Shown: piece after piece, positions 52,703 through 62,671 of the stretch
How positions within the stretch are numbered: the stretch's first letter is position 1
How the letters are laid out: each line of letters begins with the position of its first letter
Assembly: GCA_002842465.1 (NCBI GenBank)
Contig: PHDA01000001.1
Span: forward strand, 94,472-158,471
Source of the DNA: Bacteroidetes bacterium HGW-Bacteroidetes-7
GTDB lineage: Bacteria > Bacteroidota > Bacteroidia > Bacteroidales > UBA932
DNA: 64,000 nt
Reading direction: 5' to 3'
The notes under the pieces: model-generated
What the model saw: the letters and a program-made list of their open reading frames with translations, nothing else
The model's database searches: none
What the model was told of the DNA's origin: nothing
Position numbers and translations under genes: made by a program

Positions 52703-53797
52703 ATGAAACAGATTTCTATAACCAAATTAATTACAACCTCATTTTTACTAATTATTATGCTGTCAAGTTGCGTTACAACAAGAAAAAGTATCACCAAGAC
52801 ACCCGGATCTCAGGAGTCCGATCTTAGCAAAATTGTATTTTATGCCTCATTTGCAGGCAATTCTCACAACACTCAACCCTGGATGGTTGAAGTCTGTGAA
52901 AAAGAGAATGAAATACTCGTAAAACCCGATTTTTCAAGACATTTAAAAGTTGTTGACCCAACCTCAAGGGGCCTTTACATCTCACTTGGAGCATTTGTAG
53001 AAAACCTCTGTCAGGCATCTGCCTTTTATGGCTTTAGCCCTATGACCGAAATTTACAAGGACCATGCTTCGGGCCACCTATTTGTAAATGTAAAGCTGCA
53101 GAAAAGCAATTCTTCCAAAGGCAATATCTCTTCAATTGAGAAGAGAATGACTCTGCGCACACCATATAAAAACACCGAGATTAAAAAGGAGCATATTGAA
53201 GTTTTGCTTGATGGTACAGATAGCTGTGTAAGTTATATTTCACCCTCAATGCCACAGTGTAATTATATCAGCCAAAAGACGCTTGAGTCATACTCACAGC
53301 AGTCCAACAGGGATGATGCAAAAAAGGAGCTTGCAGAGTGGATTCGTTTTTCAAACAAACTTGTTAAAGAGAACAGAGATGGTTTGACGACTGCAGGTAT
53401 GGGCATAACCGGTTTTGCAGGAGTTATGGTTAGTCACATGTTCAAACCGGAAGATTCAATGAAAGACTCTTTTGTGAATAAGGGTATAGACAATGTCCGT
53501 AATCAGGTTCAAAACTGTGGAGGTTGGCTTCTGATTACCCAAAACCAGGACTCTCCGGAAAGTTGGATTCAAACAGGCAGGATATATCAGAGAATAAACC
53601 TCAGATGCCGTGACTTGATGATAGGAATGCACCCCATGAATCAGATGATTGAGGAGGCAGGCTTTGAGAGTGACGCAAACAGGTATCTTGCAACAAAAGG
53701 CAGAATACAATTTGTAGCGCGGATAGGATATGTAGATAAGTACCCAGAACCGGTAAGCGTAAGGCGTGAATTGAAAGATTTTGTCTTTGCAAAATAG
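52703..53797 (+). CDS. Lipoprotein nitroreductase-like protein (Acg family)
   Basis: 364 residues with a lipobox (IIMLSSC). The body has SHNTQPWMVE near residue 54, the FMN-contacting start of Acg-type nitroreductases, then RRM/KRMTLRTPY and a C-terminal RLAT/RYLATKGRIQFVARIGY. Acg proteins are two fused half-nitroreductases, and some bind FMN without clear catalysis. Being a lipoprotein is unusual, because nitroreductases are normally cytoplasmic. An intrinsic terminator follows. Its partner regulator is probably the Crp/Fnr protein just upstream. Confidence 0.75.
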   Translation: MKQISITKLITTSFLLIIMLSSCVTTRKSITKTPGSQESDLSKIVFYASFAGNSHNTQPWMVEVCEKENEILVKPDFSRHLKVVDPTSRGLYISLGAFVENLCQASAFYGFSPMTEIYKDHASGHLFVNVKLQKSNSSKGNISSIEKRMTLRTPYKNTEIKKEHIEVLLDGTDSCVSYISPSMPQCNYISQKTLESYSQQSNRDDAKKELAEWIRFSNKLVKENRDGLTTAGMGITGFAGVMVSHMFKPEDSMKDSFVNKGIDNVRNQVQNCGGWLLITQNQDSPESWIQTGRIYQRINLRCRDLMIGMHPMNQMIEEAGFESDANRYLATKGRIQFVARIGYVDKYPEPVSVRRELKDFVFAK

Positions 53798-53830
53798 ACA
53801 GAAACAACCAAAACTGAATCGCGATTATTA

Positions 53831-53859
53831 AAACCCTCTGAAATTTCAGAGGGTTTTTT
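53831..53859 (+). terminator. Intrinsic terminator after the nitroreductase-like gene
   Basis: AAACCCTCTGAAA pairs with TTTCAGAGGGTTT and is followed by T residues. A strong stem with a very short loop, 34 bases after the stop. Confidence 0.88.
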
Positions 53860-53919
53860 GTTTAGCCAGTGTAGCGAAAAGCAACTTTATATCGTATAGA
53901 CATGTAAACAGTTTTAATT

Positions 53920-54396
53920 ATGAAAAACCGATTTACAAAACCAAGCAGATTCAGAGTCACTCCAAAATTACTGGCAATGATGTTTGTGATTGGAGTATTT
54001 GGAATTATTGCGATAAGCTGCACTAAACAGGCAGCTCCCCCGGTGGAGGAGCAGGAGGGTGTGGCAGTTCTTAGCTACACCCGGTTTCTTGAACAGGGAT
54101 CTTCTCACTATGTCATAAATAAAGCATCTGTATCGGGAGATAATCTTGAGATTGAAATCTCCGCAAGCGGTTGCAGTGGAATGACGTGGAAAGTAGGCCT
54201 AGTGGATTCTGAGATTATTGCAAAATCACTCCCTATACAGAGGTATATGAGGGTGACATTTGAAAACATGGAGCTGTGTCTTGCCTATTTTACTAAGAAG
54301 TACACATTTGACCTTAAACCGATAAGGGTTCAGGGCTATAATAAAATTCATATTAACCTGAACAATTGGCATTCACCCCTGATCTACTCTTACTAA
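53920..54396 (+). CDS. Hypothetical lipoprotein
   Basis: 158 residues. A basic N-terminus (KNRFTKPSRFRVTPK) precedes a hydrophobic segment and lipobox AISC. The mature part is beta-rich with ISASGCSGMTWKVGL and INLNNWHSPLIYSY at the end. No family recognised. It precedes the small lipoprotein at 54470-54901. Confidence 0.65.
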   Translation: MKNRFTKPSRFRVTPKLLAMMFVIGVFGIIAISCTKQAAPPVEEQEGVAVLSYTRFLEQGSSHYVINKASVSGDNLEIEISASGCSGMTWKVGLVDSEIIAKSLPIQRYMRVTFENMELCLAYFTKKYTFDLKPIRVQGYNKIHINLNNWHSPLIYSY

Positions 54397-54469
54397 TGAT
54401 TTACACCTAAAAATCATCTACACTTACAATCATCTACTCTTGCTAAAATTCACAATATTAATATTCTAT

Positions 54470-54901
54470 ATGAAAAGTACCTTTAATAAGCTAAAATTTT
54501 TAAAACCGGCGCTAATTGTCGCCAGCATAGCTTTAATCTCCTTATCAACACAAAGCTGTTCGAAAAATTTTGATAATGATTTTACAGATGGCTTCAGGTT
54601 AGAGCACCGATACTATGTAAATCAGAATTTGTCATTTCAGATAGACAGTATTAGAGATTATAGATGTCCTGCTGATGTGTATTGTATTTGGCAGGGAGAT
54701 GTTGACATTTTCTTTAAAATCTGGTACCAAAGACAAAGAATCGATACAATGGTGCATATGTATATGTACAATGAGAATCCCTTTGTTATAGGAGGTCACA
54801 AATGGAGAATTACAGAAGTTAGTCCATATCCTGGGACATCTGACAGGCCACGCACAACAAGGGTGAAAATGGAGATAGTACAAAACCTGCAAACAAATTA
54901 A
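54470..54901 (+). CDS. Hypothetical lipoprotein with RCPADVYCIWQGD motif
   Basis: 143 residues from the ATG at 54470; an upstream TTG would add ten residues. Signal peptide with lipobox TQSC, then DYRCPADVYCIWQGDVDIFF. This cysteine pair motif recurs in small Bacteroidetes lipoproteins (RCPSDVxCVWAG type) of unknown function. A short spacer with repeated ATCATCTAC segments separates it from the gene before. Confidence 0.7.
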   Translation: MKSTFNKLKFLKPALIVASIALISLSTQSCSKNFDNDFTDGFRLEHRYYVNQNLSFQIDSIRDYRCPADVYCIWQGDVDIFFKIWYQRQRIDTMVHMYMYNENPFVIGGHKWRITEVSPYPGTSDRPRTTRVKMEIVQNLQTN

Positions 54902-54942
54902 TAATTAAACCAGTAAATAATTTTTAAAAATCAAGAAACACT

Positions 54943-55875
54943 ATGAAAATGAAAGGAAGAAATTTATTATTAACCGCTATTGGGCTAATGTTGTCAGTTG
55001 CTTCTTGTAACAAGTTGGAGTCAGATATTGAGAAGCAGATTAAAATTGATGACGAGAAAATATTAAATCACCTGACACAGAACGATATCCAGGCTCAGAA
55101 ACACAATCTGGGTTTTTATTATAAAGTATTGGAGGCTAACTCTACAGGAGTCCAGCTCAACAAAAATGATGTTGTAAAATTTCTTTATACAATCTCACTC
55201 CTTGACGGAACACTTATAGAGTCAAATTTTACAGAGGGCACCCCTGCAATATTTAAACTCAACTCGTTTACTATGATTCCCGAAGGTCTGGATTACGGAA
55301 TTAAATTGATGAAAACAGGTGAAAAGTACCGATTCTTTATGCCATCGTATATAGCATTTGGCAGCTATGTTAGCGACCATTTTGCGCCAAGAAGCAATTT
55401 CGTAATAGATGTTGAGGTTCTTGACAAAATGAGTGAGACAGAGGTCTTCAATATTCAAAAGGACTCAATTATTGCATACATGGATGCAAATTATCCAGGA
55501 TATCTGATGACAGAATCGGGACTCTGCTTTGTTGACAGCATAAGCGGTACCGGAAACAGCCCTCGTCTTGGAGATATGATTACTATTGATTTTAAGAGGA
55601 AATATCTTGATAATAGTTTAATTAAAAATGTGCAGGAGGCATCTTTTTTCTTGAATAATCTATACGCAATACCCGGTTTGGAAGAGGGGCTTAAATTGAT
55701 GAAATCGGGAGGTTCTGCAATTCTTGTAATGCCCTCATCAATTGCATTCAAGCAGAGCGTTTGTGTAATCCCTCGTAAGGTCAGGGCAGAATTGGTACAG
55801 GATAAAATTATTAATGAAGAGGTTTTGCCTTACTCTATATTAAAATATGTTGTTAAACTAAAAGCAGTAAACTAA
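54943..55875 (+). CDS. Double-FKBP peptidyl-prolyl isomerase lipoprotein
   Basis: 310 residues with signal and lipobox VASC. Two FKBP-like domains are present. The first covers about 65-165 (NDVVKFLYTISLLDGTLIES, IPEGLDYGIKLMKTGEKYRF, PSYIAFGSY). The second covers about 190-305 (ESGLCFVDSISGTGNSPRLGD, IPGLEEGLKLMKSGG, PSSIAF). The second is shorter and lacks the usual DG.....S strand, so it may be inactive. It probably acts in the periplasm on folding of exported proteins. Confidence 0.82.
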   Translation: MKMKGRNLLLTAIGLMLSVASCNKLESDIEKQIKIDDEKILNHLTQNDIQAQKHNLGFYYKVLEANSTGVQLNKNDVVKFLYTISLLDGTLIESNFTEGTPAIFKLNSFTMIPEGLDYGIKLMKTGEKYRFFMPSYIAFGSYVSDHFAPRSNFVIDVEVLDKMSETEVFNIQKDSIIAYMDANYPGYLMTESGLCFVDSISGTGNSPRLGDMITIDFKRKYLDNSLIKNVQEASFFLNNLYAIPGLEEGLKLMKSGGSAILVMPSSIAFKQSVCVIPRKVRAELVQDKIINEEVLPYSILKYVVKLKAVN

Positions 55876-55914
55876 ATTTACACCGAACAGTATTAATCGG
55901 CTAAATTAAATTGT

Positions 55915-56478
55915 GTGGCAGAGAGCAACTACGAAAACCCGGCACCAACAATAGAGGGCTGCATACGAAAAGAGTCAAAGGCACAGGAGACGCTATATAA
56001 AGCGTACTTCGGTTATGCCCTTAGTGTGGCTCTTTTGTACAGCAACAGCAGGGATGAGGCGGTTGAAACTGTGGATGACAGCTTTATGAAGGTTTTTTCG
56101 GAGATCGCGAGGTTCGATCCTGCTCAATCTTTTAAAGGGTGGTTGAGAAAGATTGTGATAAACACGGCAATTGACAGAATAAGAAAGAACAGCAGAAACA
56201 GGCTGTTACAGGAGGAGCTGCCGGATTGGATACCAAACGATACACCAAGTGCAGAGAGCAATTTGTCGGCGGGCGAAATAGCAGCAATGCTGGGCAATCT
56301 GCCACACATTCATAAAACAGTGTTTTGCCTTTTTGACATTGAGGGCTACAGCCATGAAGAGATTTCAAAAAAGCTAAAGATACCGGAAAGCACTTCCAGG
56401 GTCTATTTAACAAGAGCAAGAAAAAGAATGAGAGAGCTTTACGAATTTAATTTTAACCATAAACCGGTCAGGTTATGA
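55915..56478 (+). CDS. ECF RNA polymerase sigma factor
   Basis: 187 residues from a GTG start at 55915. Region 2 is seen in SFKGWLRKIVINTAIDRIRKN and region 4 in LPHIHKTVFCLFDIEGYSHE and ISKKLKIPESTSRVYLTRARKRM. No region 3, as expected for ECF sigma factors. Its last 4 bases overlap the next gene, which probably encodes its membrane partner. Confidence 0.92.
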   Translation: MAESNYENPAPTIEGCIRKESKAQETLYKAYFGYALSVALLYSNSRDEAVETVDDSFMKVFSEIARFDPAQSFKGWLRKIVINTAIDRIRKNSRNRLLQEELPDWIPNDTPSAESNLSAGEIAAMLGNLPHIHKTVFCLFDIEGYSHEEISKKLKIPESTSRVYLTRARKRMRELYEFNFNHKPVRL

Positions 56479-57698
56479 AAGATAAAAGGGATATCGGCGA
56501 GATAGTAAAGAGCTCCCTTGCAGAGCAAGAAGAGGGGTATGTAGAGGGTAGCTGGGAGAGGTTCAACTTAAAGCAGAGGCGTAAAAGGCTTTTGCTTATA
56601 AGAAACATTTCTGCCGGAGTTGCTGCTGCTGTATTGTTGGTATTGGTTGTGGCAGCACTTCTTTATACTCCTGTTGGGGAAAATCTCCCCGCAACTGCCC
56701 AAAACGAAAAAACAACTAATAAGAGCGAAAGCGTTACTGTTGTTAGTAAACCTCTTCATAATGAGACAAAACTTTCTGAAAATACAGATAGAACACAAGA
56801 CGAGAACAATACCGGAGTTAAACCTGTTAAAAGCAAAACTAATCTGAAGGCATCATCGGACCACTCAGGCGTAAAGAGTTTAATATCAAAGAGTGAATCT
56901 ACAGAGGTTAAAAAGAGTGTTCAAAATAATGAAATTACAGATATAACTGTAAAGGAGCAGATTGACAGCAGTTTGGCAACAACACCTCCAAAAACCGCAG
57001 AAGAAACTCAAAAACATGTCCCTGCGACAGTCTCTTCAAGGACAGCATTTGCTTTATCAGAAAACGAGAGGCATGATAGGAAGGTGAGATTTGGTATAAA
57101 TGTGGCCCCGGGAATGAGTTCTGCAACAGACGGGTCGGCCCTAAATATTGGTGGAGGAATAAATCTCGATATTGCACTTGCTAAGAATTTAGATATCTCA
57201 ACAGGTGTTCAGATAGAATACCGTGATATTGAGACAGCGGTCGACAACAGACCCGGAATGTCGGCAGTACAGCAAACCTCTTATAATATGACAAACCTCG
57301 ACATACCCCTTAACATTACCTGGAAATTCAAGAATAGCAGAACAGAGAGTTACTATATTTCGGGTGGATTCTCATCTCTTGCGTATCTGGGCGAAAACTA
57401 CAGTACAACATCTTATAGTCAGGATTTGCAGTCAAGTATTGTTTACGGGACGAGTGGCGAGGAGAATACCGTTTACAAGCTTGTAGATGTCCGTACCACC
57501 ACGGTTGAAAGGTCTGAACCCTTTTCGTCGTTTGATGTAGCAGGAAGATTGAACCTTATGGTTGGTTACAGTAAGAGTATCTCTCCAAAACTTAACCTTC
57601 ATCTTGAGCCCTATCTGAAGATTCCTTTGTCGGGGATGGGGTCAAAAAACATGAGATTTACAACAAGTGGAATAACGTGTAAAATTTCGTTCAGATAA
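56475..57698 (+). CDS. Membrane partner of the ECF sigma factor with a C-terminal beta-barrel-like domain
   Basis: 407 residues. About 40 cytoplasmic residues (YVEGSWERFNLKQRRKRLLL) are followed by one membrane helix (VAAAVLLVLVVAALLY). A long polar linker rich in Ser, Thr and Lys covers about 65-190. The last 200 residues are a beta-barrel-like domain ending in GITCKISFR. The N-terminal part fits an anti-sigma factor, and the overlap with the sigma gene supports it. A single-pass inner-membrane helix joined to a barrel-like domain is a pattern seen in Bacteroidetes; how it signals is not established. Confidence 0.75.
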   Translation: MKDKRDIGEIVKSSLAEQEEGYVEGSWERFNLKQRRKRLLLIRNISAGVAAAVLLVLVVAALLYTPVGENLPATAQNEKTTNKSESVTVVSKPLHNETKLSENTDRTQDENNTGVKPVKSKTNLKASSDHSGVKSLISKSESTEVKKSVQNNEITDITVKEQIDSSLATTPPKTAEETQKHVPATVSSRTAFALSENERHDRKVRFGINVAPGMSSATDGSALNIGGGINLDIALAKNLDISTGVQIEYRDIETAVDNRPGMSAVQQTSYNMTNLDIPLNITWKFKNSRTESYYISGGFSSLAYLGENYSTTSYSQDLQSSIVYGTSGEENTVYKLVDVRTTTVERSEPFSSFDVAGRLNLMVGYSKSISPKLNLHLEPYLKIPLSGMGSKNMRFTTSGITCKISFR

Positions 57699-57784
57699 TC
57701 GGCTTTATTTTGTAAATTTGAGAGGATTCCTGCTGGTTCATATAATATGAGCGTAGCAGGAGTCCTTTAATACTTATTTGCCGT

Positions 57785-58663
57785 ATGAAAAAGCTACTCA
57801 TTCTATTGCTCCCGGCAATTTTACTAATAACCTCCTGTCAGTTTGAAAAGAGTTATAAATATGCTTTCGGGCAGGATCAGCCGGTTGAGATAAAGGCAAA
57901 GAGCGACAGTGCCGCCTTTGCAACTGCTTATGAACTGTTCTGCAACTCCCTTAAGTCATCGGGAATTCTGCAGCAAACACTCCAGGACTACAACGCCCCC
58001 GCAAAAAGATTCTTTTTGTACAACGCAAAGGGGGAGGATATCACATTTACAGCAAATGTGCCGGACAGAGAGAAAGTAGAGAGCGTAATTGAAGAGAGGG
58101 TCTTTTCCCAGGTGAGTTCTCCTATAGATAAACGAAATATTTTGGAGAATCTGGCTGCCTTTAAGATTTTGGCAAAAATTGATCAGCCCAAAATTGATTC
58201 ACTCATGCCATACTTTACCGTTCATAAAGATGAATTTGACCCAAAACGCCCTGTATCTTACAGACCAAAGGCGGCTCCATACCACACAAATTCAAACCAC
58301 ATATATTGCTATTTTCATGTTAAGAAGGGTATTCCGGGCGCCATAAGGTTCAGAGCGCAATACAGTGACGACACATGGCTATTCTTTACAACCGTTCAGT
58401 TTTCTATAAACGGAGACGCCTTTGAACTGGTGCCGGGTTATACCGAGCGCCGCCTTGGCAGTGATGGAAGGATATGGGAGTGGTTTGACATGGAGCTTAA
58501 AGAGAAGCAAAAGGAGCTTATTTTTGCGCTTGCCAGCTCCCATACAGCAAAGGTAAAATTTGCCGGAAGGCACTACTCTGCTGTTCATAATATTCCACAG
58601 GTTCAGATAGATGATATCCGTCGGACCCTTGAATTATACTATGCAATGGGAGGCAGCTATTGA
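57785..58663 (+). CDS. Hypothetical lipoprotein
   Basis: 292 residues with signal and lipobox ITSC (Cys18). The mature part has a helical N-terminal half and a beta-rich C-terminal half (AIRFRAQYSDDTWLFFTTVQF, RRLGSDGRIWEWFDMEL). No family recognised. It is followed after 29 bases by the M48 protease gene and may be co-transcribed. Confidence 0.75.
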   Translation: MKKLLILLLPAILLITSCQFEKSYKYAFGQDQPVEIKAKSDSAAFATAYELFCNSLKSSGILQQTLQDYNAPAKRFFLYNAKGEDITFTANVPDREKVESVIEERVFSQVSSPIDKRNILENLAAFKILAKIDQPKIDSLMPYFTVHKDEFDPKRPVSYRPKAAPYHTNSNHIYCYFHVKKGIPGAIRFRAQYSDDTWLFFTTVQFSINGDAFELVPGYTERRLGSDGRIWEWFDMELKEKQKELIFALASSHTAKVKFAGRHYSAVHNIPQVQIDDIRRTLELYYAMGGSY

Positions 58664-58692
58664 TTATTTAGAACGAACTAATATATAAGATC

Positions 58693-59502
58693 ATGAAAAA
58701 AATTAAATTAACAACCATTTTAACAGTAATACTTGCTTCCTTATTGGTTGTTGCGTGCGGAAAAGTTATGATAACAGGTAGAAATCAGCTGCTGTTATAC
58801 AATCAGGGAGACATCACAGCACTTAGCGATCAGGCATATACCGAGATTATGAGTGAGTCAAAAATCTCTACAAACAGAGCACATAATGCCACAGTTAAAA
58901 AGGTGGGAGAAGATCTCACCCGGGCAGTTGAAAGCTATCTTGCAAAAAACGGCTGGCAGAAAGAGGCTGAGGGGCTTGACTGGAAATACGAAGTTATTGA
59001 GAACGATCAGGTTAATGCGTTCTGTCTTCCAAACGGAAAAATTGTTTTCTATGAGGGAATTATGAAAATCACAAATACACCCGACCTTGTTGCGGTAGTA
59101 ATGGGACACGAGATTGCCCATGCACTTGCAAAACATGGAAATGAGCGTATGAGTCAGGAGGTTATGATGGGCATGGCCGGGCAGGCAATTTCGGCATTCA
59201 TCGGCAGCGAGGACCAGAAAAAGCAGATGATATTTCAGGTTGCATTCGGACTGGGTTCTCAGTTAGGAGTGCTGCTGCCATATTCAAGAAAACACGAGTA
59301 CGAGGCAGACCGCCTGGGACTTATCATAATGGCAATGGCCGGTTATGACATAAATGTTGCACCCGGCTTCTGGGAGAAGACAAGTAAAGGTGGTGCTAAT
59401 CAATCTGATTTCTTTAGCACCCACCCTTCGGATGAGAAACGAGTAGCAGAAATAAAAAAAATAATGCCGGAGGCAGCAAAGTACAAGCCTGTCAAAAATT
59501 AA
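58693..59502 (+). CDS. M48-family metalloprotease lipoprotein (BepA/LoiP-like)
   Basis: 269 residues with a lipobox VVAC. The active site is GHEIAHALAKHG (HExxH), and the third zinc ligand is in EYEADRLGLIIMAMAGYD. The start of the mature part has VMITGRNQLLLYNQGD, like outer-membrane M48 proteases. It probably acts in the periplasm on misfolded outer-membrane proteins. Full length for the short M48 type without TPR repeats. Confidence 0.92.
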   Translation: MKKIKLTTILTVILASLLVVACGKVMITGRNQLLLYNQGDITALSDQAYTEIMSESKISTNRAHNATVKKVGEDLTRAVESYLAKNGWQKEAEGLDWKYEVIENDQVNAFCLPNGKIVFYEGIMKITNTPDLVAVVMGHEIAHALAKHGNERMSQEVMMGMAGQAISAFIGSEDQKKQMIFQVAFGLGSQLGVLLPYSRKHEYEADRLGLIIMAMAGYDINVAPGFWEKTSKGGANQSDFFSTHPSDEKRVAEIKKIMPEAAKYKPVKN

Positions 59503-59527
59503 CAAATTCCCCTTTCTGATTTATTCT

Positions 59528-59535
59528 TATATTTG
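59528..59535 (+). promoter_or_regulatory. -7 promoter element of aspS
   Basis: TATATTTG matches TAnnTTTG and lies 34 bases before the aspS ATG, a normal leader length in contrast to mutS and thyA. Confidence 0.5.
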
Positions 59536-59569
59536 CACCTCATTTGAATAAAGAAAAAAGAAATATACC

Positions 59570-61336
59570 ATGTACAGAACACACACTTGCGGGGAGCTAC
59601 GCTTAAATAATACCGGAGAGAAGGTTACTCTTGCCGGCTGGGTTCAGAAAATCCGTAAAATGGGGGGAATGAGTTTCATTGACCTTAGGGACCGTTATGG
59701 TATTACCCAACTTGTAGTTGATGAGAGCGCAAGTCCGGATTTGAACGCAACAGCCGAAAAGCTTGGTCGTGAGTTTGTTATTCAGGCAACGGGAATAGTA
59801 GCTGAGAGGACAAGCAAAAACAGCAAGATTCTAACAGGCGATGTTGAAATAAAACTAACAGATATTAATCTTCTTAATGCATCTCAAACCCCTCCGTTTA
59901 CAATTGAGGATGAGACAGACGGAGGCGAAGAGATACGTGCAAAATACCGCTATCTGGACCTTAGAAGAGCACCACTGAAAAAGGCCCTTGAGCTTAGGCA
60001 CAAAATGGCTCAGGAGACTAGAAAATATCTTGATGGAATAGGTTTTATTGAGGTTGAGACACCTGTTCTTATCAAATCTACACCCGAAGGTGCGAGAGAC
60101 TTTGTTGTCCCTTCAAGAATGAACGCGGGCGAGTTTTATGCCCTGCCCCAAAGCCCACAAACCTTTAAGCAGCTTTTGATGGTTGCCGGATATGACAAGT
60201 ACTTTCAGATTGTACGCTGCTTCCGTGACGAAGATTTGCGTGCCGACCGTCAGCCGGAGTTTACCCAAATTGACTGTGAGATGTCGTTTGTTGAGAGAGA
60301 AGATATCCTCAACACCTTTGAGGGGCTGACCAAATCTCTCTTCAAAAATGTTCTGGGTCTTGAGATGAACGAGCAATTTCCAAGAATCTCCTATGCCGAT
60401 GCCATGAAGTACTATGGCTCAGACAAACCGGATATAAGGTTCGGGATGAAGATTGCAGAGATTAAGCACTTGACAGGGGGTAAAGATTTCGCAGTGTTTG
60501 ACAGCGCCGAATATGTTGGAGCAATTTGTGTTGAGGGAGCTGCATCCTATACCAGAAAGCAGGTTGACGAGATAACAGAGTGGGTGAAAAGGCCTCAGGT
60601 AGGTGCAAAAGGGCTTGTTTATATAAGAGTTGCCGAGGATGAAATTAAGTCGTCAGTTGATAAATTCTATACACCGGAAGAGCTTACCGCAATTGCAAAT
60701 GAGGTAGGGGCCAAGAATGGGGACCTAATTCTCATTCTGGCTGGTGATAAGAAAAAGACACAAGATGCAATGGGAACTCTCCGAATTGAGATGGGTAACC
60801 GTCTTGGGCTAAGAAAGAGTGACCACTATGCTCCGCTTTGGGTTTATGACTTTCCTCTTTTAGAATGGGATGAAGAGACTCAAAGGTTTTATGCAATGCA
60901 CCACCCGTTTACCTCTCCTAAACCGGAGGATATGGATAAGTTTTACAGCAGTAACAGAGAGGATATCGCTCAGGTGTGTGCCAATGCATATGACTTTGTA
61001 CTCAACGGCACTGAGATTGGCGGAGGTTCAATCAGGATACACGACTCAGCGGTTCAGAAGAGAATGTTTGAGGTTTTAGGTTTCGGGTCAGACGAGGCAG
61101 ACTACAAGTTTGGCTTTATTATCAATGCCTTTAAATTTGGAGCGCCTCCTCACGGTGGTATTGCATTCGGTTTTGACCGTTTTTGCGCCCTCTTTGGCGG
61201 GCAGGAGACCATCAGAGATTACATCGCCTTCCCTAAAAACAATGCAGGTCGCGACGTAATGCTTGATGCCCCTTCGGCAATTGATGCAACTCAAATGGAC
61301 GAGCTCTTTTTGAAGAGTACTGTAAAGAAGGCTTAA
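59570..61336 (+). CDS. aspS: Aspartyl-tRNA synthetase
   Basis: 588 residues, bacterial type with the GAD insertion domain. The N-terminal anticodon-binding OB fold has [22 protein letters not shown]. Motif 1 is around [16 protein letters not shown], motif 2 is [19 protein letters not shown], and motif 3 is [15 protein letters not shown]. It charges tRNA-Asp; whether it also charges tRNA-Asn cannot be told from this window. Confidence 0.98.
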   Translation: MYRTHTCGELRLNNTGEKVTLAGWVQKIRKMGGMSFIDLRDRYGITQLVVDESASPDLNATAEKLGREFVIQATGIVAERTSKNSKILTGDVEIKLTDINLLNASQTPPFTIEDETDGGEEIRAKYRYLDLRRAPLKKALELRHKMAQETRKYLDGIGFIEVETPVLIKSTPEGARDFVVPSRMNAGEFYALPQSPQTFKQLLMVAGYDKYFQIVRCFRDEDLRADRQPEFTQIDCEMSFVEREDILNTFEGLTKSLFKNVLGLEMNEQFPRISYADAMKYYGSDKPDIRFGMKIAEIKHLTGGKDFAVFDSAEYVGAICVEGAASYTRKQVDEITEWVKRPQVGAKGLVYIRVAEDEIKSSVDKFYTPEELTAIANEVGAKNGDLILILAGDKKKTQDAMGTLRIEMGNRLGLRKSDHYAPLWVYDFPLLEWDEETQRFYAMHHPFTSPKPEDMDKFYSSNREDIAQVCANAYDFVLNGTEIGGGSIRIHDSAVQKRMFEVLGFGSDEADYKFGFIINAFKFGAPPHGGIAFGFDRFCALFGGQETIRDYIAFPKNNAGRDVMLDAPSAIDATQMDELFLKSTVKKA

Positions 61337-61420
61337 TTGGAGTAAGGAACTTTTGCTTTAAACAAATATTTAATAATCAGACATAAAAAACGTAATCACA
61401 CATAATTTTAATATAACCAA

Positions 61421-62476
61421 ATGGGCTTATTGCTTTTTTACCTCTTTCTTGCACTCTCTGTTTCATTTCTCTGCTCTGTAATGGAGGCGGTTCTTCTTAC
61501 AACGCCAACTTCATTTTTATCAATGAAAGAAGAACAGGGGGCACCAGCAGCAACTCTCTTCAAAAAACTTAAACAAACTATTGACAGGCCTCTTTCTGCA
61601 ATACTATCGCTCAATACAATAGCTCACACAGTTGGCGCTGCCGGAGTTGGCGCCCAGGCAGTTATAGTTTTTGAGAATGTCTCTTTTGGGCTTATATCTG
61701 CAACTCTGACAATACTAATACTTGTATTTTCTGAAATTCTCCCCAAAACCATCGGGGCATATTACTGGAAATCAATAGCTTTGGGTTCGGCCAGGATCAT
61801 CAACTTTATGGTGATGATAACCTACCCAATGGTAGTTATCTCAGAAGCATTAACTAAAATCATCTCAAAGGGAGGCAAGGATAACTCCGCAGTCAGTCGT
61901 GAGGAGTTTTCTGCCATGGTAAATATTGGAGAGGAGGAGGGTCTAATAGGCAGTTCTGAAAATCGCATTATTCAAAATATTATTAAACTCCGTAATGTAA
62001 AGGTCGAGGATGTTATGACACCTAGAGTTGTTGTAGAGACCGCTTCAGAGGAGATGACAATTGAGGAGTTTCACCGCAACAAAAATTATAAGCACTTTTC
62101 GAGGATTCCTATCTACTCTTCACAAGGGAAAGAGGATTTTACCGGATTTGTCCACAGGCAGGATGTTATTGAAAATATGGCCAATGACAATTTTGATGTT
62201 AAACTAAAGGCCATTAAAAGAGATATTGTTGTTGTGCCTAACATGCAACCATTAACTGTATTGTGGGAGCAGTTTCTTGATAAAAAAGCACATATTGCAC
62301 TTATTGTTGATGAGTATGGCGGGTTTGATGGAATTGTTACACTCGAAGATGTTATTGAAACGATTTTAGGGCTCGAAATCATGGACGAAAGAGATGTTAA
62401 CCCCGATATGCAGCAGTATGCCAGAGAGCGCTGGAATAAGCGCTTGGATAAGTACAAACAGCTTTCAGATAAGTAA
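61421..62476 (+). CDS. DUF21/CBS-domain membrane protein (CNNM/HlyC-like, without CorC_HlyC domain)
   Basis: 351 residues. A DUF21 membrane region of about 1-140 has four helices, including LLLFYLFLALSVSFLCSVMEAVLL and the segment EILPKTIGAYYW. Two CBS domains follow (VEDVMTPRVVVETAS and IALIVDEYGGFDGIVTLEDVIETILG). It ends soon after the CBS pair, so the C-terminal CorC_HlyC domain is missing. Members are proposed Mg2+/Co2+ transporters or regulators. A strong terminator lies about 130 bases downstream. Confidence 0.9.
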   Translation: MGLLLFYLFLALSVSFLCSVMEAVLLTTPTSFLSMKEEQGAPAATLFKKLKQTIDRPLSAILSLNTIAHTVGAAGVGAQAVIVFENVSFGLISATLTILILVFSEILPKTIGAYYWKSIALGSARIINFMVMITYPMVVISEALTKIISKGGKDNSAVSREEFSAMVNIGEEEGLIGSSENRIIQNIIKLRNVKVEDVMTPRVVVETASEEMTIEEFHRNKNYKHFSRIPIYSSQGKEDFTGFVHRQDVIENMANDNFDVKLKAIKRDIVVVPNMQPLTVLWEQFLDKKAHIALIVDEYGGFDGIVTLEDVIETILGLEIMDERDVNPDMQQYARERWNKRLDKYKQLSDK

Positions 62477-62605
62477 AAAAAATATCCACACAAAAATGGG
62501 CGATAATTACACTTTTCCCCTTTAAGTTTAATCCGACTTAAAAACGGCATCTCTCATTAATAGATATTTGCAATTTTTTGAGGTATCAAATAATTAAAAA
62601 AACAC

Positions 62606-62645
62606 GCCACGGGAAATTTTTACACAACCCGTGGCTTTTTTTACG
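62606..62645 (+). terminator. Intrinsic terminator between the DUF21/CBS gene and mrp
   Basis: GCCACGGG (62606-62613) pairs with CCCGTGGC (62628-62635), followed by a T run. An A run just before the stem gives the same signal on the minus strand, so it can end both convergent genes. Confidence 0.9.
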
Positions 62646-62671
62646 TATTAAGTTAAATAATTTTAAGCTCA

